DNA of 64,000 nucleotides from Gautieria morchelliformis (Eukaryota > Basidiomycota > Agaricomycetes > Gomphales > Gomphaceae). A program made the position numbers and the translations under genes. Numbering within the stretch: the first letter of the stretch is position 1; each line of letters begins with the position of its first letter. This document shows positions 48,382 to 57,784 of this stretch, piece by piece. The DNA lies in contig WHVA01000020.1 in assembly GCA_015179125.1 (NCBI GenBank), forward strand, positions 420,834-484,833, written 5' to 3'. The notes beneath the pieces are model-generated. The model did not search any database, had not been told where the DNA came from, and saw nothing but the letters and a program-made list of their open reading frames with translations.

Positions 48382-50865
48382 CTATGCAAGCTTGATGATT
48401 GGGGGGCTTTGAAGGCCTTCATCACCTTGAAGGTATCGATCCTCCACAAATTTACCCAGTTCAAGAGGCATATCCAGCTGCGCCACCTCTTCAGCCTGGT
48501 TATCTTCAAGGACCCATGTAAATGTTTCATTCATGTCTTCCACCAGGAGAAGTTGCATCGAGTGGCAGACTGCTGTGCAGCAATGGCTGTCTATAAAAGC
48601 TTGTATACATTCAGGGCCATGATCACCACTCCCCAATTTGCTGCATAGTTGCCAGTCTGAGTTAGCATTGGTAAGTACGGTAATGAGTTACTTATGCAGT
48701 TACGCTGTGGGACTGAGGATCAAATAATGTTAATGTGGCCACCTGATTCACAACATTGATATTGCCTGTTTGTGAGGTTAGTCAGTTTTCTTGCAGAGGA
48801 GACCATAGCAAAGCTGACCTTGCAGATCTACAAACAAGAATTTGCACCCCGTACGTTCAAGTACCCAATGTGCAAAGGCACCTACCCCTGCTGCCCGTCT
48901 CCCAGATGCCACTCGGTTCGTCAGTGTACCTGAAAACTTAATTGTAGCAGTTGAAGACCGTAAGGGCTCAACAAGGTAGGCACGATTGATGTATTCAGCC
49001 GTCTCTTGAACAACTTGGATAATGAAAGCCTCTGTGATGGTAAAAGCTGACAATGATCATGAGCTACTGAAATATCAGTTTACTGATATTAATTACCTTC
49101 TACTTCGATGCCTTATCCCTGTACTTCCTCAAAAAACTCCTCAGTGAATGATGCAAGCCTTTGGACACAAGCCAGCTCAAACAGCAACTCATTATATACA
49201 GGGTATTCATGTATGGCATCTTTGGATCCCCTGAACGTTTTGGCAGCGTATGTTTGTTGTCCTATGATAAGCTGAAACGCTGTAAGAAATGAAACAGATT
49301 ACACTGACCGCTATGTACCTTGAATACATCTTTAGAGCGCCCTTGATCTGCAGCCGCTAAGATGATTGGACTATCCTTCAGAAGGCCACTGAGAATTTCT
49401 TCGTGCTCAGTAATATTAGGCCACTTGGAGGCTGGATCGACTGAGCATGTGGTCTTCTTGAATTTAATTGTGTGTGCAGCACCTCCTTCTTTCATAGGCA
49501 GGATCGCTTTCAAGTCATGATCAATAAAATCACTGCGGTGGATGCTTGACCCTGTCACATGAGGTCAGGAAAATAAAACAGTAATACATGCCAGCACTCA
49601 CCCCTAGTGCGCTTGGTAGCTGGAGCAGACACAAAGCGAGTCTTGTAACCACCACGTGCCCCACCAGGGCCTGACTTTTGACCACGCTGAGGCATACTCA
49701 CTTGCAAGCCAAAGTCTTCATTGCCCCCTTCTCCGGTACGAGCCAGGTACTGATTGCTTTGTACTTAGTCATAACAAATCATACAAAACAGCACCAACCT
49801 TCTGGACATTGATGAATACTTCAAGGCATAGATATGACCCTTTTGGAAGCTTTGCAGTGCCCCGATGATTGGTGAGGTAGAAGGCGCGATCGGCGCCCCT
49901 TGAATAAAATTCATAGAGCTTTTGGATACTCAATGTTTCTGTGTCCTTTTTCAAAGTCTTGTTATCCCGGAATTGAATCTCACAATCATCACTGATGTTC
50001 ATGAGTACCTAGCCAGGTGATGCAACATTTGGCAGCAAGAATGAACTCACGGGTGAAGTTCATACAGGTGACCAAGCTGCTTGGTCCATTGTGGCGTTAT
50101 TTGATACACCAAGGACTCGAGAACCTCTTAAAAACACAATATAAGTATATGAGGATAGACATCATTGAACATCTCACCGGGCATAGTTTGATCACCATTA
50201 AACGTCAGCGATCCTGATCCTAACTCACGACTGACCGCTTTGGGATTGGTACTTAGCCGTACTTCATATGTTACCGTCCACGTGGCCTTCAATGTGTTAG
50301 TGCGTATGTTTTCGAGCTCGGACTGAGGTGTGTTCGGGCCTGAAGCATGGGTTGAAGCCATATTACCCTGTATGCTCTGTCTATCTTGCCCAACCCGGCT
50401 CTGGATCAATGACAGTCGGCGTTCTTTTGCTATGTCTTTCTCAGGATTACTGAGATTGTCTTCTTTCCGAGCTGTAAGGCAGATCGATAAAAGCAGTCGA
50501 ACACTGTGAGAACTTTATAGCACTTACCTTTAGTCTCACAAGTTCCACATGGGTTGGTAATATAGGTGCCAAAGACGCCACATTGGGCACACTGCTTCAT
50601 AGCCTCCAGAAATCATTAGTGTAATGCAGGTGAAGGGCTAGTTTTAACAACTCACCAACACACGCTCTCGATCGATGTCCAACAGTGTCGTCTCTGAAAG
50701 CTTTTTGCACTTTCTACAGAGATCAGTGGTAGCACGTGGGAAAGTACGTTGGCAGCCATCGAGGTCATTGTCTGCACCACCGCATGGAACCGCATGAGCT
50801 TTAGAGATGTCCTCAACCATTGGAAAACACTGGACTGTGTGATGTGGGCATTCCTTGCAGCGCAT
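48382..50865 (-). CDS. Alpha-type (MHCK/eEF2K-like) protein kinase with N-terminal Cys-rich region
   Basis: Start at 50865 with MRCKECPHHTVQCFPMVE. Cys pairs follow (LCRKCKKLSETTLLDIDRE, QCAQCGVFGTY, NPCGTC), then a long middle part (FYSRGADRAFYLTNHRGTAK). The kinase end carries alpha-kinase signatures: TIKFSGTLTNRVASG, AFAHWVLERTGCKFLFVDLQ, a LTLFDPQSHS segment and LGSGDHGPECIQAFIDSHCC. Alpha-kinases are atypical Ser/Thr kinases, and several Agaricomycetes have expanded sets. Here the gene sits inside a TIR element, convergent to its transposase, so it looks like cargo. Several introns were placed by eye. Function beyond kinase activity is unknown. Confidence 0.7.
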
Positions 50866-50902
50866 TTTAAACCATACAGAACTGTCAGGGTTGCCTCAGC
50901 AG

Positions 50903-50981
50903 TGACTAGCCAGCTAGAAAGCTTTAGAAGCGGCAAGAAAGGATGACTAGCCAGCTAGAAAGCTTCAGAAGCGGGAAGAAG
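50903..50981. repeat. 41-bp tandem duplication upstream of the alpha-kinase start
   Basis: The sequence starting tgactagccagctagaaagc at 50903 repeats at 50944 with three or so differences. It lies within 120 bases upstream of the kinase start codon. Confidence 0.85.
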
Positions 50982-51054
50982 GTACTCCGGTGTTATAATT
51001 GCCGCGATTGCGTTTGGGGTAGGCCACAAGCAGTTGAGACCAGTATTTGTCTTC

Positions 51055-51213
51055 ACCGAAGACGGCCCTGAAGGTGGTATACAGACCTACTAGCTACTTA
51101 CGCGGTCTCGTTATCACTGACAATCAGTGAGCGGGATGCTTGTATAAGTAAGTTGCAAGTGGTGAAATCTGACGAGTCATGTGACCTCGGGTGATGCCCG
51201 AGATTATGCACCT
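51055..51213 (-). repeat. Right terminal inverted repeat of the kinase-bearing element
   Basis: Reverse complement of the left repeat. Its outer edge abuts the DIRS right repeat at 51214. Confidence 0.85.
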
Positions 51214-51819
51214 AAAATTGAAGCGCGACGAATCCGCGCACTCTACGTGTACCCAATGTGCCAGGTTGAAAAAGGCGATTTTTGAACTTTTCAGACTTCT
51301 GCTATAGCGCCGGGCTCAGTTTCCCTACACGTACTAATGCATAGTTATAGTCAGGCATACTCATGGTCAGTCTGTCAGTCCTATTCAATTTTAGGTTAAA
51401 ATTTATCTCTTACTCCCATCTTGAGGCTCTGACGATGTGCCACTCTACCCTTGACCGGTGCCACGCGTATTGTTCAGCAGATCTGGTTTTGAATCGTGTG
51501 GCTAATTGTTTATTGGCTTCAACGACACTAAGCTCAGTTTTATACCTTCGTTTTATACCTTCTGGTCAGATCGCTCATGTCATCATTGTCAGTGATAACC
51601 GGGAGAGTGCCAAACCACTGGCGAAAGGTGTGCACGGCTCTTCAAAAAAATAATTTATTGATATTGACAATAGCGAACAGCATTGCCCACAAAGCCTCTT
51701 AATGCTCTAGCGGATGCAGACCCTGCGAGCTCTTTAGCATTCATCAACAAGAAGCTTCAAGAAGCAAGCGTCGAATATAACATCAGCCCAGAGGAGACAC
51801 AGGTCTTATTCGCTTACTA

Positions 51820-52015
51820 CCCATATCCACGTTGCTGACAGTTCCTCCAACGCTAGCTTCAGGGCTGTTGTGAACGTGGCCAACCCATACTTGCCGTCTT
51901 TGCAAGTGTTTCGTACAATGTGACGAGCTACAATGCAGGCGCAGAAGAGGCATACGAAGGTGATACGAACGTGGACGAGCAGAAGAAAGGGTCGAAACGC
52001 AACCAGACCATGAGG
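51820..52015 (+). pseudogene. Possible endopolyphosphatase (PPN1-like) fragment
   Basis: The frame reads VADSSSNASFRAVVNVANPY then LPSLQVFR, followed after a one-base shift by YNVTSYNAGAEEAYEGDTNV. The pattern VNVANPYLPSLQVFRYNVT resembles the late conserved segment of fungal endopolyphosphatases. The frame shift and the missing rest of the gene mark it as a fragment. Identity is tentative. Confidence 0.35.
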
Positions 52016-52017
52016 GG

Positions 52018-52461
52018 ATGTGGCACAATGTTTTTCAGAACTCATTGCTTTCTGTTTCTGCGTCTCCAATTTACCACTCCATGCCTTGCATTGGTTATGT
52101 CGTAAAGGAGTATCCTATGCCAGGAAAAATGGACATGGCTCTGTATCGGCCGCATCTTCTGCGCAACAAAGCTGCGATGTCACTGTTAGGCCAATTACAA
52201 GCTGGACAAACTGTGAAATTGGCAGATAACACTGTACTCCAGCCCCCACCTCGTCGACCGGGACGTAAAGTGGTCATCCTGGGAGACACTCATGACCCTT
52301 TCCCCATTGTGTCTTTGGCGGACGGCGCAGATATCCTCGTCCACGAGGCCACCAATGCATATCTGCCCAGTGTGGATCCTGCCACAAAAGTAGACGAAAG
52401 CAATATCTCTGTTGAAGCTCGAACTTTTTTAAGGAGCATTGAAGTAGACAAACCGACGTGA
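52018..52461 (+). pseudogene. tRNase Z (ELAC2/TRZ1-like) internal fragment
   Basis: The frame contains SASPIYHSMPCIGYVVKEYP, KMDMALYRPHLLRNKAAMSL, LGQLQAGQTVKLADNTVLQP and ILGDTHDPFPIVSLADGADI, then LVHEATNAYLPSVDP. These match the C-terminal half of long-form tRNase Z, the endonuclease that trims tRNA 3' ends. Homology breaks after SVEART, where the next zinc-binding His segment should follow. The upstream HxHxDH motif is absent too. It therefore cannot be an active enzyme and is best read as a captured gene piece inside the inverted-repeat element. Confidence 0.75.
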
Positions 52462-52469
52462 CAATAAAC

Positions 52470-54340
52470 AATAAAATGGACCACTAAACATGCATATGAT
52501 GTCATGTTGCTGGTGGCTCTGAGCGAGGCTCTTGTGCTTGTTGACATACAAGGTCATTATACTTTGTGTTATAAATTTCTCTAGCTAACAGACTATTAGG
52601 GATTGAAGTGCCTGTTTACGTCGGAGGTATTTGTGACACTAACCAGCTGACATTGTTCGATACGATGACCCACACGTATTCCCACCTTCTATAAAATGCC
52701 TGGCTCATGTGTTAATTGATAATATAGGCTCGTAGGCGATTCAGGACTCGGTGATCAAGGCATTGACGGTATCAATGAGTTCAAACGGCAGCACCACTGC
52801 AATTCGATCTGTCATGGTTTAGGACTCACACCTACGATGGTGACGATCAAGAAGACTCAACAATCAAAGCTTTCACATGCAAACTACTCCAAGCTGTCTC
52901 CCAAAATTGCTGTACGACACATTAGCTCTCATGAACAATCTTCAAGCCAGGAGGATTCTGAAATGGCCATTAGTCATCCTTCGACATCAAAGCCTCACAC
53001 CAATGCCGTGATGGATGAACCCTCCATACTCAGCAATCCTATAGACTCACAGGAATGGCCCATATACCTGACTTCTGCTTGTCTTGACAAGGATGGGAAT
53101 ACCACTGAGTTTCATCCTGCCACCCCGAAGCGGGCTACAATATACCTACAGGTATATCGGCCACCTGTCTGGAAGGTACCGTCCCGCGAATAGTTCGCAG
53201 CTTTCTGAATTTTGGAAACTGCTTGGCCGCTCCCATTTGGATGGATGCCATTTGTTGGGATATCGATCCCACTAATATTGGTACTGTTCCCAGCTAGATG
53301 ACCACAGCTACCTGTTGTGGTGTTTCCACCTGGGGTCAAGTTAACTGGCAGTAGACTTTGAGGGCTATAAGCATTAAGTAACGTTCAACGCTGCCATCTT
53401 GACAGGACTCGTACCATGTCGAATATGGCGCCTGATGCGCCAGTGGAAGGAGAACCCAGTAAGCTAGACAGTAGGCTAGATGTGATATCAGCGAGTCGTC
53501 TGGATAGAGCCCAAGAACGGTGCTCATGACGGTAAGTCCCAACAGGGAGACCTTGTTTGATAAAGAAATCCTTTTGAAGTAATAATCCACTACCTCCACG
53601 GGGTTGTTGGCGCGACAGTGCAGGTTATTGACAAGGAGGTTGGACTGACGCAGAAGTACACAGAACACCCGAAGAATGAGTCACGTACCAGAACAAAAGA
53701 TGGATCGTATATTGACTTAGACCTAGTACTGCCCTGCTACCGCCTAATTCTTTCAGCACTGCGTTGAGCTCACAGAGGTTCCGAGAGTATACAGCAAACA
53801 ATACACCTCGTACATCACTAAAAGCGCGCTTAGATGGCGTCACGATGTCATGCATGGCACGTGAGTCCATCCTGGCCCGTCATGTTGCCGGACGGGCATC
53901 TGGTACCATGAGCTGACCATCACCGAGCAGGATGGCTGCCACATAGCCATGGCAGTGCATGCTGGCATCCGATGTCCTGCCATGATAATACATTGGCATC
54001 GGGGGTACCATCGTTGTTGCCAGCTGGCCATCCAGAGCAGGGCAGCCTGGCTTCACAACGGTATGTTTATCCTATCCTTGCTTATACTAATTAAATAGCC
54101 ATTATCACCAGGCTTTTGTTGTCATCCGACTTGGCTTCATCCTCTTCTGCCACTGAGATTCGATTGCAGGTAGTCACCACAACCTCTCCTTCGTTGAGAT
54201 CCAACTATCTGATTTTTCTCATCGTTGTGCTGCTAATGTATTGTTCTTGCTCTCCTTTTCCTTTTTGACCTTTCTCGGACATGCACCGCATTTCACATCT
54301 CTCTGTTTGAGCTTGTCAGAACTTGACAAGTCTTAGACTT
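52470..54340. other. Interior of inverted-repeat element, no recognised gene
   Basis: About 1.9 kb. One open frame (52837-53193, Ser/Gln-rich start MVTIKKTQQSKLSHANYSKL) has no domain. I see no transposase, RNA gene or array. Confidence 0.4.
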
Positions 54341-54349
54341 AGAATAGCG

Positions 54350-55135
54350 TAGATTGACGATTTGCTCTTGTGGACGCCTGGCTGTTGTCACTCTTGGCAG
54401 ATCTAGGCTCCACTTGACTGCAGTTTATCCTATCCTAGATGGGGGTGACCCGACTAGGTACGCCGGAGGAGACGGTGAGCAGGCTGGGGGCCGCTTTGGC
54501 TCACACTGTTACGACTGTTCCGATCAACCATCTCCGCCACCTCCGCATATCCTTTGCGCCACCTCCGACTCTATTCCGACATCTGCATCATCCGCAACAT
54601 CCGCAATATCCGCAACCCTCCTCCCTTGTTCTTTCAGTACCCCTGGCCACCTCCAGACACCGGCCCCGTACTCGACCCTGAGCACAGCAAGATACCATTT
54701 CCATAGTTCCGTTTCTTCCGATACCTATTGTGCTTACCCGCCTTGTTCTTTGCCATTGTTCTACCTTACCCTGAACCCCCCCTTGTAGTCCCATTGTTCC
54801 CCATAGTTATTTCCCACGCATTGTCTACTCGACTTCCGCTTCCCCTGGAATTTGCTTAGTACAATACCATTACTTGTTGTTCTGCGCTTTGTATAAAACC
54901 CCCTCATGTATGTCTGTTATTCTGCAATCAGATAATCACCTTCGATACTTGATTTCCTTCGCTCCATCTCCTGTTCTTAGCACAGCGAGTCTAGCAAGAT
55001 CTCAGTCTCTCTCAGTCTTCCGTCTTCCGCCTTCCGCCTCAATTCCGACACAAGTTCCGACCAAACCTCTGGTCCAGTACTTTCTGACTTCCGACTCAGT
55101 TCCGAAATACTTAGGACGATAGTTCATCGGGGGCG
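54350..55135 (+). repeat. LTR-like stretch (possible solo LTR)
   Basis: A CT-rich region with short degenerate repeats (atccgcaa units near 54590-54620), a TATA-like gtataaaacccc at 54891 and a downstream CT-rich segment. This is promoter-like architecture as in retrotransposon LTRs. Ends and target duplication were not found, so this is a weak call. Confidence 0.3.
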
Positions 55136-56059
55136 CAACCTATAAGTTGAAGCCACCGTCCTTTCCAGTTCTGACCTAGTGGAAATCTCGATACGTAACA
55201 CACACGTGTAGAAGAACAACGAACTTTTGCAGATCTTGCGAGAAATGCACCCAACATCTGTCAAGGCAGCTGTTGGGTTCATGTGCTTGCCTGTAACACC
55301 TCTTCGTCAGTCTCACATAAGAGATAGAGGTGATGAAGGATTTAGGGCTGCATCCTGACTGTTTGACACGGCAGAAGTCCCTTGTCCTGGTCAAGAGACT
55401 CTACTAGCAAGTAATGTTGCCTTTGGGTTTTCAGGGACGGTATTCAACTGGATGGCTACTCCTGAGCAAGTCTGGTGCTCTGAAAGGTTGGGTAAGGCAA
55501 TGCTACAGCTCCACACATCGGCGAGTGGTCGTGTATGGGTGTGAGAAGGGGGCAGAAGATGAGCTGGCATTGAGGGTGGGCCATGACATTGGCGGGGCCA
55601 TGCAGGTGGGGGCAATGGCGAGGGTGGTGACTGGAGGGGAGGGCTGGAGGAGTGAGTGTCAGCGATGTTGAGGAGAGGGTCTATAAGGACTTTGATGTCG
55701 AGAAGTACAATGTGGAGCGTATACTTGTGGAATTTATATGATTATATGAACACATTTTAGAATATAGCGTGCATGACATGTAAGTACCTTATAATATGCA
55801 ACCAGTCTGGTGTGAAGCAGCCAGCTTTGCATCGTGTGGGAATTTCACAGGAATGATGGCTTCATGATGGCAGCACTTGCATGACAATGGTAATGCAGTT
55901 ACATTCCACCTCTGGTTGGTATCTGATGATTGCTGCACATTGCACCTCTTTTAGAAGATTTACCAATGGTCATCACTTGTTATGACCGTGGTCAGCGAAG
56001 GTCATACCGGCCCGGTTTTAGTGATGTATTGTTCGCTGTATACTCACGGCACCTGTACG
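55136..56059. other. Interior of inverted-repeat element, right part
   Basis: About 900 bases with short open frames only, and no supported gene. Confidence 0.4.
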
Positions 56060-56284
56060 CATGGCGTCGAGGGTGGTAGAGTGGCACATCGTCAGAGCCT
56101 CAAGATGGGAATAAGAGATAAACTTTAACCTAAAAGAATAGAGGACTGACCGTGAGTATGCCTGACTATAACTATGCATGATTATGTGTAGGGAAACTGA
56201 GCCCGGTGCTATAGCGGAAGTCGAAAAGTTCAAAAATCGCGTTTTTCAACCTGGCGCGTTAGTAGCATATGGCATCTATTTGCA

Positions 56285-56526
56285 GGCTATGATTGCTTCC
56301 GAAAGGGATCCACCTGATGCATCTAGCCTGGCCATTCGAACCGAGAATAACTGATACGTACGTTATCCAACTGTATCTAGCCGACTGCTCTATTGTTTGT
56401 TCGAGTGCCTCGGCCTGCTTCCGTAAGGGATCGACCTGATGGATCTAGACCGGGCATTCGAACCCAAGAATAACTGATACCCACGTTATCCAACTGTATC
56501 TAGGCAACTACTCTATTGTTTGTTCG
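56285..56526. repeat. 132-bp period tandem duplication, two diverged copies
   Basis: Copies start at 56285 and 56417 (gcttccgwaagggatc). Each contains ttatccaactgtatctag and a gttcgaatg-like element on the minus strand. Confidence 0.85.
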
Positions 56527-56600
56527 ATCACATCAAAACAAACGCCAGTCCATATAAAGAGATCATACTACTCAACGCACGTACTACTATACTAACTTCA

Positions 56601-56637
56601 TACGGTTTAAGCAGTACTAAACTATGCTTAAACCGTA
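56601..56637. repeat. Hairpin with 13-bp perfect arms
   Basis: Arms 56601-56613 and 56625-56637 (tacggtttaagca and its complement) flank an 11-nt loop. It lies about 190 bases before the Tnp2-like fragment and could be a subterminal element of that transposon. Confidence 0.85.
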
Positions 56638-56822
56638 CGAACTACGGGTCTTATATAACGTCTCTCTTTGCCTCTTGCCACCATCCCCTGCATCGCCACT
56701 CGATCAAGCCGGCCTGCAGCTTGTGAGCATGTCACAGTGACATTTCCATGTCACTGCCGCCCATTGACAGGTGAGTACTGCTAACTTTGGCGAGACAGCC
56801 ATCATATACCAACTTATAGTAT

Positions 56823-57722
56823 ATGCCTCAGGGGTCTTCATCTGTCTGCTGCATATTGTGCACATGTGTCGAATGTCGTGCATTCCCCAACAAGGATCAG
56901 GATGGCTGTTTCATCACACAGTGCCAGAAGTGGAAACATGAAGAGAAGCAACTAGCTCTGCCCATTAGCCGTCGAGAGAACCGTCGGATCTCACCAGTGG
57001 AGAAATATACTAGAGGGAGAGGCAGCGGCAGAGGGGCTATATCTGTCAAACGTGCACTTCACACCAGTGGATCACAGGACGCAGGGCCATCCCAACTCAA
57101 CACTCATCTCCAAGAATATGAGGACTGTAAGTTTCTCCTTTCATCTGTCTCATATTGTACTTATACAGGCATGTTCAATTTAGATGATGAAGCGCAACTC
57201 GTCCCTGAGGTCTCCCAAGCCGAGTCGAAATTTGATTCAGACGGACTAATGGTACATTCTAGTTTGCATCAAATACCTAGAAATACGCTAATTTTACACT
57301 TCTTCAGGACGTGGATATTGGCAATTGTGTCCATGAGACTGCTGGCGAAGAAGCACCGATGGAGACCCTGGCTTCTGGTTACTCGGGTGCACAAGACCCC
57401 AACTTGCCGGCCATGGAACTTAACACTGTGTTTGAGGATGAAGAGGATGAACCCTCGCGTGATCTTCCTGATGATGATAGCTGGATATATGCCGAGAACC
57501 CCATGGCATCTCCAGCAGCGTCGAACTCTGACGTTGAATCTCTTTCACAGGCAGACTCTCAACAGCATGCAAAATCTGACACGGCATCATCGCAATCGCC
57601 ATCTAGTGGTGCAGAGCCAGGGAAGGTCAAGGCCGACCCCTGGCCACTGGCAAGTTCAGCTCCTGTCCTCAACACAATGGACTCGTTCTCAGCATCCAAC
57701 GAACATCGGTATATCCATATAA
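56823..57722 (+). pseudogene. N-terminal fragment of a Tnp2/CACTA-like transposase
   Basis: Start MPQGSSSVCCILCTCVECRA, then KWKHEEKQLALPISRRENRR, a Cys/His-rich opening like that of many basidiomycete Tnp2 proteins. After an intron (about 57128-57180 or the longer 57128-57306) an acidic, Ser-rich region follows (SQADSQQHAKSDTASSQSPS). Nothing of the catalytic region is present: the sequence meets the gypsy pol ORF at about 57785. It is therefore truncated. The family assignment rests only on the N-terminal pattern. Confidence 0.4.
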
Positions 57723-57784
57723 TTTTGCTCCTTATAGCTTTTCTTCATACTAAACACCACCTGTCATTCCGCGCCTGTGGGATA

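Larger units (their letters stand above)
46445..51213. mobile_element. 4.8-kb TIR element carrying a DDE transposase and an alpha-kinase gene
   Basis: The ends are long inverted repeats of roughly 150 bp (46445-46600 against 51055-51213), nearly identical, each starting aggtgcataatctcgggc at its outer edge. Inside are two convergent genes: a plus-strand DDE-type transposase and a minus-strand alpha-type kinase. The right end touches the DIRS inverted repeat exactly. I see no convincing target duplication. The superfamily is not assigned. Confidence 0.75.
41829..51246 (+). mobile_element. DIRS-type tyrosine-recombinase retrotransposon, split by a nested element
   Basis: An exact 33-bp inverted repeat marks both ends: 41829-41861 and 51214-51246. 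Between them are a gag-like ORF, an RT/RNase H frame and a tyrosine recombinase, in the order of DIRS elements, which lack DDE integrase and use inverted terminal repeats. A second element fills 46445-51213, directly against the right repeat. Without it the DIRS copy is about 4.65 kb. No target duplication is expected for DIRS. The pol frame is broken, so this copy is probably inactive. Confidence 0.75.
51260..56255. mobile_element. 5.0-kb inverted-repeat element with captured host gene fragments
   Basis: The ends 51260-51455 and 56060-56255 are inverted copies of each other (about 195 bp), each beginning ccaggttgaaaaa at its outer edge. Similarity fades inward beyond the shared gatgtgccactctacc. 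The interior holds no transposase I can see, but does hold tRNase Z and endopolyphosphatase-like fragments and an LTR-like stretch. It is probably non-autonomous. No target duplication was recognised. Confidence 0.65.
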
